DNA of 64,000 nt, from NCBI GenBank assembly GCA_036346395.1, contig JAYEVG010000047.1:62001-126000 (forward strand), written 5' to 3'. The DNA is from Hsuehochloa calcarea (taxonomy: Eukaryota > Streptophyta > Magnoliopsida > Poales > Poaceae). The position numbers and the translations under genes are program-made. A model generated the notes under the pieces. The model was given only the letters and a program-made list of their open reading frames with translations, had not been told where the DNA came from and ran no database searches. Below are positions 23,028 to 35,998 of this stretch, in pieces (the first letter of the stretch is position 1; each line of letters opens with the position of its first letter).

Positions 23028-23917
23028 GCCGTGATCCTGCACGTGTCTGCCATAGCAAGAAGAAGATGAGTAGGAGTAGGGGTGGAAGAAGAGGGAAGAA
23101 GACACTGTAGAAATGTCCAAGACAATAAAGAGAAGGAAATATATGGCAAATAATCAATTACAACATGATATTTTATATAAAAAAACAACTATAAGGTGAG
23201 GCAAAATGACAAATTTCCCATAAATATAAGGGGGAAAAGGAAGGCAGCTTGCAATCCATCCATGTGCTTCAGTGTTTCTAATGTCTGCTTGGTGAAGTAA
23301 AAATCTGAGGACGGATGGTATAGGTGGGATTTAGAAGTTTAGAACTTAAGAAAACGAGCTACAATACATCGAAGGCAATCTGGATCGAGGCTTCCATGGC
23401 CTGCTAGAAGGAACACTCGAGGTTGCAGGCTTCTGGTTTGCCAAGCGGTGCAGCCTTGGGTCGATCTCCTGAGTTTTTTTTTTTCTTTTCTTGAGAGAGA
23501 GAACCTCCAGAGTACAAATGAAAAGGTTTGAAAAGAGGAAAGAGTGATTGCAAAGGTGCTGAGCTATTGCCTCTTACAGAGTGCTCAACAGGTAAAGATT
23601 TAACCAAACCAGGTGAAAACGGAAGCCAAGTGTGTTGGATTGTACATTCCAAAAGTGACCAAACAAGAAGTATGTCATCCATTGCTCACTACTAGAGGTC
23701 GAGAGGCACACATGATGCAGCGATCGCGACAATGTACAATATACACGAGCCTGAGGCCGGCAAGAAGATGGCAGCAAACTCTCTTGTCACTCACACACAA
23801 TGACACAACACCACCCCACAAGATTTCGGCAAGACGGACACTCATCACCGCATCTTTGAATCCACATTGTCATGTCAAAAAATCACATCGCATGCAATCG
23901 TTGGGGAAGACGGTGTG

Positions 23918-26624
23918 TCACATTCCAGATCCCTCGCCGGCGGCGGCGGCGACAGCAGGACGGTTGCTTGACCGGCTGTGCAGCAACGGGCTCAGAGCCT
24001 TGACGACGATGCTCATGTTGGGCCGGAAGTCCGCCTCGTACTGCACGCACAGTGCGGCTACAGCAGCCATCTGTTTTGTCCAAATGCGGTAAGAATCACA
24101 GCAGACAAATCTGGTTCATACTTGATACCAGTAATTTGAGAACCAAAAAATATTTTGTGATAAGGTATCTGTACCCCTTAAGGCACATTACTACAAAAAT
24201 CTTTCAAAGTACAGTACTCTTTTGCCATGCTTCTCTAAGCAGAATAACTACTATGCTTTGAAATATCAGTTTTCAGGTGTACTTTCAGTATTATAACAAA
24301 GCTGCTCAATTTGACAGAGAAGTGTGTTTTTTTTTCTTAATAAGCTTTTCTATATGTAATTCAACTGGAACGAAATTATGTTTAAGAACTAGTCCAACTC
24401 AAGGTATAGGCATTCAAGTGTATCGCTGCTAAGCATAGTGGCATCTTTTTTTTTTTTTTTGAGAGGTCAGTACAGTGGCATCTGACATGTGCGAAGTTTT
24501 TTTTTACCTTGGCGACAGCCTTTGGAGGGTATTCGACTTCAAGCCTTGGATCCACGCATTGCCTCACCTTGTCTTCACTAAGCCTGGGTGTAGCCTGCAT
24601 ATAATCAACAGTTGAGTTGCTTTGTCAGTTTGTTTTGTTTCATCTTTGTCAAGAACTAAGAGGACTTTTCATGAACAATGAAAAGGTCCACCCATACCCA
24701 TGTCACAAGGCTCTGCTGGCCACGGGGCAATGTATGATCAACCGGTTTGCGACCAGTTATAAGCTCTAACAACACAACTCCGAAGCTGTAGACATCGCTC
24801 TTTGTGCTGAGCTGTCCAGTCATCGCATACCTAACAGAATGCAGAAGGAAATAGCAAGAGAGAATATTTCATTTTCCATGCCTAGTTGAAACGGAAGCAA
24901 TGAAATATTTGGTTGCATACATACTCAGGTGAATGGTAACCGAAGGTGCCAAGAACACGAGTAGAGTGAAGGCGTGCAGCCATGTCAGGGGCCTGATTGG
25001 AGATGTCAAATGCACCTATCTTTGCAACATCGTCGTCAAAAAGCAGTATGTTGCTCGACTTGATGTCGCGGTGGACAACACGAGGCTCTGCCTTCTCATG
25101 GAGGAACTCAAGCCCTTTAGCGGCACTTAAGGCAATTCTCACTCGCTGCATCCATGATAGAACTGGCCCTGGCTGGGCTCCCTTGACACCCTTTTTACCT
25201 GTGATCATAAAACATCAGCTTTGCTCGGAAAGCTTGATTGATCATACATTAGCCATAGCAATGGGATCAACTGCTAATTCTATTTTATCTCATCGTGTCT
25301 AATGTCATTTTATTGAAGTAGATAGGTGTTTTCATGAAGCATATCAGAATGCAATAAACTAAGAGTTTATGAAAGAAAATAGAAGGCTTATTGTTCCTTA
25401 CCGTGGAGAATATCATGCAAGGAGCCCCTTGTTGCATACTCATAAGCAAGAACACGGGTGCTCCTTGGCGCAGTATCCAACAAGTTGGACGACATTGTCA
25501 TGCTTCAGTCTTGAAACGTCCGAAACCTGTGACAGAAATGGAAGTGAGAAGGCAATCCGTTGGGGCACCTAAATCTAAATGAAGATATATTATCTGAGAA
25601 AGAAGGAAATAGGGCCAGAACCTGCACAAGGAATTCTTGATCAGACTGTTTGCTGGAGTCGAGCTTCTTCACCGCAGATTTCTCGCCATCTTTCAGCACA
25701 CCAAAGAAAACTCTGGCATATGAGCTCTCTCCTATAAGAGCATCACTGCTAAAGTTCTTGGTTATTTCCTTCATTTCATCGAGGGGAATGGCTGGTACTG
25801 CAATTGGCTGAGTTCTGCGTGCAGGCATGGCTGGGGTAGGGGCTGGGGGCCGGCTATGTCCATAGTTACCACCTGCATTTGGAAATTTTGAAATAAAAAT
25901 TACAATATGCTAAGGTGCTCAGGATACTCTTGTTTTTCAGTGGCACCACTTGGCGCAATAAAGATGCATATTTGAACATATAGTTTAGATTTGCATCGTG
26001 TCAAATTATTCCAGAAATTTGAATAAAAACTGGTTAGATCAGCGCTCATCAATTTACATTTTTTTTTAAGATTCCTCAATTGACATACTGGGAGTAAAAC
26101 AATTTATATTAACTATATCGACCTTTGAAAGAGAAAATCAAATGACTAAGCATTTAGGAGAGACAAAAAATATATCATAAAATTATTAACAAGTTGATTC
26201 TATTGAGTAATTTTGTTAGCATACAGGTGCAATGTTTGAAGGCAACAAATGTGATCTCAAAGAAATATTGAGCTCTCCTAATTAAACAATGTTCAACATC
26301 TTTGTGTCAATGTACCTATTTGGGTAGCTAGTTGACTACTCCATCAAAGGTAAGAAAACTAATGGGAAGCTGGTAATTGTCTTTGATGTATGAAAGAATT
26401 GTCTGCACATGCTATCCATCAAATATGGAAATTAACAATTTGGTTCGAACCTCCGTGAAATCACAGGTTTCTTTGTATGTGCAAAACACTATTCGCAACC
26501 ATGAGCAACAAGTGATCAAACAAAGAGAGAATTAACAACCTGGATCAGGGACCGGGATGTAGGGTACATCGTGCTTCTTCCTCTTGCCAACATCATCCGC
26601 TCCGCACCATGAAAAGCATCCCAT
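23918..26624 (-). pseudogene. Pti1-like Ser/Thr protein kinase pseudogene, seven coding exons
   Basis: Exons on minus: 26540-26624 (MGCFSWCGADD), 25622-25872, 25402-25526, 24925-25198, 24698-24830, 24508-24594 and 23918-24070 (ends EGSGM). Splice edges are GT-AG and phases agree except in exon 3. The order and sequence match the Pti1 family, cytoplasmic kinases of defence signalling. The N-terminal MGCFSWCG fits membrane attachment. Present: Lys in AVKKL, HRDIKSSN. Altered: the Gly-loop reads GESSYARV, with Ser for the second Gly, and the DFG-position Asp is Ala (KIGAFDIS, about 25010). Exon 3 is 125 bases where phase needs 127, and a shift after GYCA creates a stop (TGA) a few codons later. 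An intact product would be about 369 residues. Confidence 0.85.
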
Positions 26625-26634
26625 CGTTCCCTAA

Positions 26635-27440
26635 CCTTCAAGAAGCGATAATATACATTTTCAACCACTCGATATTTAATCCAGACGTGCAAAGCAGATT
26701 GCATGAATCTGAAATTAAATCTTTAATCCAACCCAACATTTTAAAAGAATCTGATAAAATTCCTTTAAGATGCCATTTGTGCACACTTCTTTATTCTTGG
26801 CAGGAAAAAATTCAAATAGAGATGGTTCTCGAAAAAAACCCATCCAACGATTATATCAAACACTGGCAGCATTTGCCGTGCGAGGAATTTGCACCAGCCT
26901 TTTTTTTCACCCATCGCAAGAAAAACAAGAACAAGAAAATTGAAGGATGAAACAGGGGACTCGTTCTTGGACATCTTTGTTGCACCGTTTCACGAACCGG
27001 ACGGTTATATCTATCCCTTTATTTTCCTTTTCGCCGGCCAGATCGAGGGATGATCGCCCAAACCGATGGCGATAATTTCGCACATCCAAACAAGAAGAGG
27101 AAATAACCAAATCTCGAATCGAAGGATCGTTGCACAGGAGATAAGATCCGAAAGAATTCACCAGTTCGCATGGACGATCAAAATGAATGAAAAAAAAAAA
27201 CAACAAGAACAAAGGCAGTACCTTTCCTTCTTTCCTCTCCTTGTTCCTCCGGGGAGAATCGAATTGAATACAATCGCGAACAATGTGAAGGCTATGGGGA
27301 GAGAGGGAGAGAGAGGAGAGGGGGACGAGAAACACGACCCGGCCTTCCTCGCCCTTCCTTCCCCTTCTCCCGATGGTTGCCTTGGTCTCTCCTTGCTTGT
27401 TGAGTCTTTTCTTTGTCTTGGCCGTTTCCATTTTATTAAT
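26635..27440 (-). promoter_or_regulatory. 5' leader and leader intron of the Pti1-like pseudogene
   Basis: A GT donor after GAAGGAAAG at 27221 and an AG acceptor at 26636 frame a 586-base intron just upstream of the ATG at 26624. The leader exon (about 27222-27440) is CT/GA-rich on the coding strand, common for grass 5' UTRs. I saw no clear TATA box upstream, partly because a foldback transposon starts at 27511. Confidence 0.55.
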
Positions 27441-27510
27441 TAAACAACTCGAGCGCAACCCCCGACCCCCCCGGCGCGTCTCTTCCTCCGGTCTCTCTTT
27501 CTGCAATTTT

Positions 27511-27820
27511 TTATTAATTAATCTTTTTAAATTTTATTTTTAAGTTAATTTAATTATTACAAATTTTATTTCCAATTCTGACCTATTTGATCACGCTACG
27601 GATAAAATAGCATCTTTTATCACATCACTGATTGTGGTATGACCAAACAACACTGTCACGCTACGGGTGGTGGCGTAACAAGAACTTGCTCAGATACGAA
27701 CTGGTGTGACTGTTGTTTTGTCACGATACGATGGTGGTGTGAACAAAAGGATCAAAATTGAAAATAAAGTTCGCGAGAGTTAACTTTAAAATAAAATTAA
27801 TTAAAAAGTTAATTAATACA
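27511..27820. mobile_element. Foldback MITE-like element
   Basis: About 40 bases at the left (TTATTAATTAATCTTTTTAA...) are an imperfect inverse of the right end (...TTAATTAAAAAGTTAATTAA). The roughly 230-base interior has CACGCTACGG/CACGATACGA words. It lies just upstream of the kinase leader. Target duplication and family were not determined. Confidence 0.6.
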
Positions 27821-28109
27821 AAAAAAATTCCATCTTTCCCACACCACCACTGATTAGAACTTTTTTTTAGTAAATCTATGTTTTTTTTTTGCTATTCTTT
27901 TCATATATACGAAGTATGTATTGTACATAAATCCACACCGTATGTAGCTATAAGCTTAGCAACATAGCTACTTAGAGTACACGTTTGAAAGACAAGGATA
28001 AACACAAGGAGATCGCGAGATCAAATCCCAGAACTTCGCTACGGACAACTTCATATATAGAAATAATTGTGAAGTCTACGTGTTCGATGGGGTTGGATTT
28101 TGGGATTTA

Positions 28110-28345
28110 GGGGCTGGTTGGTTTGATTTCAATGGTTGTCAACGATTGCTTTATCAAAATTTAGTAGCGTTGATTAAATTTGGCAGATATTTGATTTGTT
28201 ACCAAACTTTGGCAAAATTCCTTTCTCTCTTAGCTCTCTAGTTCATTTTGTTGTCAATCTTTGGCCAAAACATTGGGAGCTGATTTAGTGACTAAATTTT
28301 GGTAAGGTTTTATAGTGTAAATTTGTCTTCAAACCAACCAACCCC
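28110..28345. mobile_element. Tourist-like MITE with TTA target duplication
   Basis: GGGGCTGGTTGGTTTGA at 28110 is the inverse of TCAAACCAACCAACCCC ending at 28345, with one mismatch. TTA lies on each side (28107-28109 and 28346-28348). The size of 236 bp, terminal repeats and 3-bp TWA duplication fit a PIF/Harbinger-derived Tourist element. Confidence 0.8.
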
Positions 28346-28348
28346 TTA

Positions 28349-30474
28349 GATCTTTCTCAGGACAATTAAGTGTCTTCTTGAATTACATGTCAGTTATACT
28401 GCCAACTGGTTCATAGGTCATAAGGTAATATATTAAAAAAAAAATACTATAACAAGTTTGTCCATTTGTCATTTTAGATGGGTGAGGAATATATTGAAAA
28501 ATTCAATAGCTAAAAGTCTAACTGAATAATTTATGGGCAAAGGCAAGGAAAAGAGTGGTTTGTGCTTTTGTTCTCGTCCTTTGTAAGGAGGTTTGCTTTC
28601 TTGTCGTCCTGGAAGATAATAAAGAAAAAGAGGACGGGAGAAGCCATCCTGGTCGTTATCCAGATAAGAAGCAACATCCGTTCTTGTTTAGCCCCTAAAT
28701 GTTGTCAAATTCAAAGGCTTTGTTTGAAAATACAAGAAAACCATTCTCAAACAAACTAACAACTTAACAAATTCCCCCAAATAGAATTCCCAGCAAATTA
28801 ATTAATGGAAAGTCATCATATCTTAAATCACTAAAATGGCAATACTTGTTTGGTCACTCTCTACGTACCTGGTTCTCTCACCTCCTCTCTTGATTTATCC
28901 ATCTACAAGAAAGCTCCCTTGATTTATTTTTCTGGTAATCAATGTACAAAATATCATTTGTCGAAATTTACATTTTTTTTTTAAAGTTTATACTTCATGT
29001 ATATAGTACAGCATATACAGATTATGTACACCATTACATTGTATTATAAACTCGCTAATTGTCACTGATGAGTGAAAAATAAGTTGCTGTTCTTAATTGG
29101 CCCCAACCAGCCAAAGAAAATATTTTCATTTGTTTGCAAGCAAGTGCATGCAAGTACGTCCCTTTATTTTCCATCCAAGGTGTTTACATATAAATGTTGT
29201 GCAAATACACGTGTACGCGCGTTTTTACACAACTAACATTAAAAAAAACTTAATTTTATTTTTAGGCACATGCGTGCATACGTAGACAATTTGTTCCTTA
29301 ATCAGAGTAGCAATCACAGGTAGATGTAGGTGTATAAACAAGGTAGGCAGGTCTCTGATGCGAGTTTTTGTTTAAATAACACTGTTTGGCGTCTAAATAA
29401 CACTATTTGGTGTCGAAAATAGAAAACTAATAACCTCGTGAGCGAAATGATAAAATTATCAACATAGACCTGCCGTGTTTATGCACTGTTATTCAATGTT
29501 GCTACAGTGTTTTGTACGTGGTGATTTTTTTTTTCCCATTTCGTTCAAAAAAAAAGAGTTAGTTTTGCAGTGATTTTTTTTCTTTCCATTCCGTTCGAAA
29601 AAGAGTTAGTTTTGCATTTTCGATGTCAAATATTACTATTTAAGCCAAACTTTTGTTGATTGGTACTTGTATATGCATGGCACTTGCCAGCGTACAACGG
29701 CAGAGGAGGATTGCATGGAATTTTCATTCCTATGTGCAATTTCGCATGCATATACATGGCCAGTGAAAATGGACGGCTTATTCACTCAAAAAAACATGTG
29801 ACAGCTTGGCTAACGCAGCTTATGGTTATGGTCATCCAAAGGTCCAATGCGGTAGCGTAGCTAGGATTTAAAGCCTTGCGGGGGATCAAATATAAAGGTT
29901 TTCAATTTTTGTGGGGCCAGTTCTCTAAACTACCACGACCTTTTAAATAAATTCTTACAAGTATAGAGTTGTTTTTGTAACAAGCATGTGCGACATGCGG
30001 CCACAGCGTATAGTAAGACGACAGCGATTGATGGGGCATGGGGTTTTGGTGATGAAATAGTCAGTGCTCCCAGAGCCCAAAGCACTTTAGGTCCTCTGGC
30101 GACAAGACAACGTATACGGGTTATCTGCCGGTGATCTACCGTGATCTCAGTTCGTGATAGGTTATCTTTTGCAGTGGTTTTGCACAGTAAAAATATCATT
30201 TCGTTCATACGAAAGCTAATTTTGCTATTTCATTTTAAAAAGATGCTAAATAGGCTAAAAACTCGTAGCGCCATCGGGCTTCACAATTTTGTGTTTTTTT
30301 GCAACCGAAGCGTGAAAATCCCCTAATTGTTGGCCTCAGCTTCTCGGCTGTGAAGTAGATTGGGCTTTCACCATAAAGCCAACAGAATATCCATACTAAA
30401 CTTGTGTTACATCACTGGACTAGCAAATCAAAAGATGAGCTAATCTCTTTTGTAGATTATTTTAGTTTAGAATA
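28349..30474. other. Intergenic, no gene seen
   Basis: A/T-rich, with no supported exon. A near-duplicate block at about 29522-29620 repeats GAGTTAGTTTTGCA after T-runs, and related TTTCGTTC...GCTA/GTTA...TTTTGC words recur at 30195 and 54940, suggesting a dispersed repeat. Confidence 0.4.
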
Positions 30475-31034
30475 TTAGTAAGTGTCCGTCCGTTACGACG
30501 GAAACACAAACTATAGAAACAAGTCAAATGAATTATTTTGAAGTTATTTTGATAATACAAATAAATAAAAAACACAACTAAATAATATTGACTTAAGAGT
30601 CGTTTACATCCCAATGAAAATTCAGCAAGCATTCTATCACAGAATGTAGTCCAAACCACACATAACAAAATGTTGCATTTATGAATTGAGTCATTGAAAT
30701 AAACAACGATACAATGAACTTAAGAAACACTTTGCTTCAACACGATATTGAAACAATAACAAATGAAATAACATATCATTAATTCTTTGATTTAATATTC
30801 AATGAAATTATACATGAAAAACTATGGAGACAAAAGATCAAGATGAAAGTTGGCTGATAAAGTAACTTGATAAATCTGAAGTTGGTTCGGCTAATGAAAT
30901 GTAGAAACATAATCTTATGAGGGAACACCTAGAAACCTGATACCACCTATCAAGAAGATATCTAAACAACTACAACTGATAATTATACGACAGCGTATTA
31001 TCATGAGATGGTAAGGAAGGCAGAATGAACCCAC

Positions 31035-31338
31035 ATGAAAATGTAGGATAGTCGATTTTACCGATCTGGTATTTTGTCCGAATTCATAATACATTCCACA
31101 TTTCTCAGTTGGTTTATATTCCTGTTTTAAGACATGTGTCAACTGTTAACCACATGCAAACAATTTTTTGCATCAACTAAACTTTGTAAAAGACACACCT
31201 TTGCTGCTGCTTCTCCAGAATTAAGCATATTCTCATAATTTTTGTACTGCTCTAATATGCTATGTTTGTATTTTTCACGCGTGATAGCTAGCTTCTCCCA
31301 TGGTATTCTTTGAATGTCCTTTCCTTTTCTTACATCAG
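31035..31338 (-). pseudogene. Captured exons of a WD40-repeat protein gene
   Basis: Exon A (31199-31338, minus, AG|CTGATG ... AAAG|GTGTGT) encodes VRKGKDIQRIPWEKLAITRE, then LEQYKNYENMLNSGEAAAK. Exon B (about 31035-31121) encodes KPTEKCGMYYEFGQNTRSVK and STILHFH, after which the match stops. These match the conserved region just before the WD40 repeats of a plant family often named uncharacterized WD repeat protein C2A9.03-like (family recalled, not searched). The WD40 repeats themselves are missing. The fragment lies inside the Helitron and in its sense orientation, so a chimeric transcript is possible but no complete product is. Confidence 0.65.
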
Positions 31339-32779
31339 CTGACAAAGTATGCGGGATCTTGTCATTCTATACAGAGAAGTAAAAACAACCACTAAGAGCA
31401 CTACAATGTGGTTCATGTTGTTAAAACAACGATCAAGTTGCCACTCATAAAGAAAACCATATTTATAGAAACTCTTATTGGTAAAGTTCAAGACTGGTTT
31501 ATAAATTCAAAATCTGAGCAAGGGAGATAACTACTTTATATATCCTATGTCCAGAATTAAAACAAATTGACAGCAGTTTAGCAATGGAAGATCAAATTGA
31601 TGGTGGGGTGTATCATTATTTTTCTGTGCACAGGGCTCAACTGGTCCGAAGTTTCTCAAAAGAGTGATAAATATAAGCTAAAAGTGAAACTAAGATACAA
31701 GCTATTAACAGCGCTATACCTGCAAAAATATTATTCTTAGAGAACCTTAAAAGATCATATATGAATGCTTTTTAGTGGTAGGGCCAGTATGACCAACCAG
31801 CTTGGTAATTTCAAGTCAACATTGAAGCATTATAACACCCAATGCCATATAAAAGCCATGGTGGTACTCGTAGATCATGTTCCCCTGAAAAGTAGTATAG
31901 TCTACAACCATGACAATGTCATATGAGTGGCATAGTCATTCATAGGGCATCTTTCAAAGTCAAGACCACAACTAGGCTACCTTTTGGTTCGCATGTGGAT
32001 GTAATAAATTCCTCAGCATTGTTCAGTAATATGTTGTGCATTGAGAATATTTTTGATAATATGTTAGATGTTTTGTCATCAACAAATCCCATTTTTAGAT
32101 AATGACCTCAACTGCTTCATCAACAAATCCCACACATGTCGAGATTGAATCCTTACTGTTAAACAAATCCCTTTTTTCACCTCATGTGAATTAGGCAATT
32201 AGCACTTGCAGTAGAGATGAAATTGCAAGAGGACAATTAGGATTTAGCTTTCTTTGAACTGGATTCAACAAAAGAAGAAGAATCAGACGAGAACAATAAA
32301 AGCTAGTGCAAAGAAAAGAGGTATACAACTACAAAACTAATCTCATCTCAGTGGGAAATAAAGCACCCGTGCAAGTTGTGCCAAATCTATTTTTTTAAAA
32401 TTAAACCGATCAAACAAAAAAGCACGAGAGAAGAAGCATAATTGCATTACATACGTGGTGAAGGAAATGTTCGCCCAATATTCCTTAATCGCGTAGTACC
32501 ATTTGCTTGAGAATCCAGAATTGATATTGATGTATATGAAAAAAGGACAAAACATGGACTGAACACCATGCTGTCGAGATGTCAATATCTCACCAGTTGA
32601 CGAAACTCTGTAGTGCGAACCTGCAGGGGCACTAACAATCAATCCAAAAACCCAAACCATCGAGAAGAATTAATCTTCAATTGGAACACATAAGAAACAA
32701 GCTGCCACAAGGTAGCAACATTTACCCAGAATCGCCTTCAAGAAATTTCAATTTCACCGGATGCGAGGAGCTGCTGCTG

Positions 32780-33560
32780 CCATAGTGCTAGCCCCCTCTA
32801 GCCTCTGCTATGACGCACACCCCTCTTGTTCTGGCCTTTACTGCGCCGCGCCTGCACTTGCTCTGGCCTTTGCCGCACACCCCTCTAGCCTGTAGGGATG
32901 ACTCCACTTCACGGTTAATTAAGCAAATCCAAGTAAAACGCAAAATCCTAGAGCTTGGGATCCAATCACCAAACACTGAACCAACGTGCAGTGACGAATC
33001 CACCACAAGCTTGAACGGGCAACATCAAAACCTGAGACTAATATCTCGAACTCAACCAAAAAACCAAACGAACATGGAGCGTTAGTGCTAGCACGAGTGC
33101 AGGGAGATAGGCGCCACTCGCCGGAGTAGAGAGGGCGTCATTGGTCCCGACGGTGAGATCTGACACCTTCTCTGAGGTAGTGATCCGCAGGACCGCGCCG
33201 CCACCGCCCTCCTCGGCTGCGGGGGTGCCACCGCGGCCACGGGCGCGTGGGAGACGGCCTGAGCACCGCCGCCGCCGCCGCCGCCACGAATCCCCGATCT
33301 CAGCCGCTGCCGCCATTGGGTGCTCGTGGTTTGCACTAAAGATAGTGTACTGCTAGTGGAGGAGGGAGGTTGCGGTGCTTGTGCAACTACCGACCAGATC
33401 CGAGCGTGGAGAATAGGGTAGGGAATGGAATTCATGCGTCGCGGACTTGTGTAGATGAGAGGAGAAGGGGGATCGAGAGTGACCGCGAGGTGTTGGGAAG
33501 CGAGAGAGGTGAGGGAGGGCGGCTGTTCGAAGTGTTAGATTTCTGGGCGTTAGCTCCACT
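32780..33560 (-). other. GC-rich leader or exon-like block inside the Helitron
   Basis: Minus-strand frames at 33038-33316 (starting MAAAAEIGDSWRRRRRR) and 33088-33435 are Arg/Gly/Ala-rich and could be the first exon of a captured gene, but no domain is recognisable. The marked GC rise against A/T-rich flanks suggests capture of a gene 5' end. Confidence 0.3.
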
Positions 33561-34079
33561 ATGGCTGCATAGAGGATTAGAGGCGAAAGAAGAAGAACGT
33601 TTATTTATCACTATTAGAGTTTTTTAAATAGTAAAGATAATAAAATTATAGTATAGATATGATTAAAATGTATACGGGCTACATCTGTAGCTATTTTGAC
33701 AGATTGTCATTTACAAGTTTATATTTTCCTTTAGAAAAAGGATTTGCTACTATATCCCCGAAACAACTTCATCATCTTTATCTCTTCGACTGAGCTTCCT
33801 TCCTCGGCGAGCTCACATCTTGCTCCACATCTGTTTTTTTCCCGGGCATCACACTAGAGGGGTTCGACTGGTGGTTAGAGCTCACTACAGCTCATGCTCG
33901 AGAGTTCATATGCCACAACTGGAGCCCTTGTTTGGAGGTGTCCCCTCCCTAGGAGCAAGTGGAGCTCGTCGGATCTACCGAGGTCGGAGGAGGCGGGGTG
34001 CGGCAGATGACCGGGGAGACAAGGTGATGAAGCGATGAGGTGAGAAAGTGCAGAGACACCCTCCCCCCGATATCATTTT

Positions 34080-34340
34080 CTCGTTTTATTGCAACAAGTT
34101 TCTAAATTGTTGCACTAAGTGTTTTTATTTGTTGCAGTATGTTTTCTCAAATATTGTAGCATAAGGATTTTTTGTTGCAATTGGGTTATAAATTTTTTGG
34201 TCAATAATTTTTTTTGTTTCGGTTGGGTGTTAGTTTTGTTGCGGCTATTTTTGTTGTGATTGGTTGTTGTAACTGTAGGGAATTTTGTTGCATGTGTCAT
34301 CGTATCGATGTTGCGTCTCATTGAAATTTTTGTTGCAAGC
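34080..34340. repeat. TTGTTGCA-rich repeat, copy 1
   Basis: TTGTTGCA, TTGCAACA and variants occur many times (for example 34089, 34108, 34130, 34170, 34250 and 34285-34335). A second, longer block of the same character is at 41770-42240, both just outside the CAF-like pseudogene. The family is not identified. Confidence 0.5.
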
Positions 34341-35998
34341 ATCCCATCGAGTACTAGTTCTTACGGTTCACGAATTTTTGATGCGCCAAATTGAGAATAC
34401 CGTTTGGTTCCTCCTGCTCCTTCCACAAGCTAGAGCTTCAACGAGCCAGCGATGGCTAGAGATCATCACTAAAGACGAGCTTCTCTCCCTCCCTATGCCT
34501 CCTCTATGGAAGTAGGCTGCAACTACCAGCGTCATAAGCTCCGTTGCACCACCGGCATCCTGAGCTCAAACGTCAGCCACTGGTGCGAGGTCACCGTCGC
34601 TCGTGCTTGAGGAAAGCTGGAGTTCCGACAAGCCCACAGCAGCCAGAGACGAGTGCTTAACGATTTTGTTGTTGTGCCGAATGAAACGGTTCAAAATCAA
34701 TTCAACTGGTTATCTGACGGTAGAGGAGATGTACGATGACAAACCGTCAGAGCGCTAATCGCTCTCTTTAAAAAAAAAATCAAATCAAATGCCAAATCTG
34801 ACAGGAAGAGAAGTACACCTTTCTGAAGAAACAACACGCCGGCCACAGCACAGCAGGTGCAGCACACAGCGGGAAAAAATCTATTCGTTGTCTGCTTCCC
34901 TCGTCTTCTCTTCCATTCCATCTCCTCCTCCACCACCGCTTCCCGCCACGACGCCGCCGCAGCGACCAGTCCCCTCTCGCGCTGGCCGCGCCATCCTCTT
35001 CTCGTCTCCTCCCCCTCCCCTCCCTTCCGCGCACCCCACCTCCGCACCACCTACCGCAAGCCCCTCCCCCCGGCCGCGACCGCCGACGAGGGCGAGGGCG
35101 AGGGCGAGGCCCTCCTATCCGCCGACTCCTCCGACGCCGCCGCCGGCCGCGCCGTCGTAGTCGGCCCCTCCGGCCTCTCCTTCCGCCTCCCCAACGCGCC
35201 CTTCGACTTCCAGTTCAGCTACTCCGAGGCTCCCCGCGCCGCGCCGGTCGCCATCCGGGAGCCCGCGTTCCTGCCCTTCGCGCTGCCGACCATGCCGCCG
35301 CCGTGGACGGGCAAGGCACCGCTTCTGACCAAGGAGGAGAAGGCGCGGCGGAGGGGCGTGCGGCTGCACACGCCGCTCGGGCAGGAGCCGCCGCGAACGG
35401 TGAGCGCGCACGGGATCATGATGAAGGTGAGGGGGAGGAGGCAGCGGGACCTGGTCAGGGTGAGCCCCGGCGACGGCGGGAGACGGGAGGAGGTGCTCGG
35501 TGAGCCGCTCACCCCTGCCGAGGTGCGCGCGCTCGTCAAACCCCACATCTCGCACAACCGGCAGCTCAACGCTGGTAATTAGCTACTACACTGCAGTTCT
35601 CAAGAACAAAAAATTGATCCTTGCGGTTGCTAATTGTTCAGACTTCGGATTAAATTTGAAATGTGGGGAGTCTAATGGAGAAATACGTCACATTAAGTAT
35701 CTTACCTACATGTTAGAGTTGAGTCTTATCTCATGCAGCTATCAAGTCTCTTTGCTTTTGGTTTAAATTTTTGGAAATGGGGTAATCTGGTACCGAAAGA
35801 TTGCCGAAATGAGTAGCTTTATTGTTTTGTCAGCTGCCACGTTGAGTAACTGCGTAGTTTTGCTACAATTCCCAACCAAAAAACTTGAATTATCACCTGT
35901 CAGGAAATGGTTACAATTTTGTGCGTACTTGAAACCCACCCCCACCTGCAGGTTCCACAACCTTTTATGTCCTTCTATTCTTCCACCAGATCCACCAT

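Larger units (their letters stand above)
30475..33658 (-). mobile_element. Non-autonomous Helitron carrying gene fragments
   Basis: On the minus strand the element begins TCTATACTATAATTTTATT at 33658, preceded by A, and ends CTAA at 30475, followed by T. This is the A|TC...CTRR|T pattern of Helitrons, which insert between A and T without duplication. Just before the 3' end, CCGTCGTAACGG can form the expected short hairpin. Length is 3,184 bp. It has no Rep/helicase ORF, so it is non-autonomous. Inside are exon fragments of a WD40-protein gene (31035-31338) and a GC-rich, leader-like block (32780-33560), as expected for a gene-capturing Helitron. Confidence 0.75.

Noticed and set aside
22202..23110. 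302-codon plus-strand frame
   Set aside because: It runs antisense through the syntaxin fragment and then through a GA-rich tandem duplication. Composition, not a gene, keeps it open.
26907..27506. 199-codon minus-strand frame
   Set aside because: It spans the leader exon and leader intron of the kinase pseudogene. Lys/Arg/Ser-rich and not conserved in appearance.
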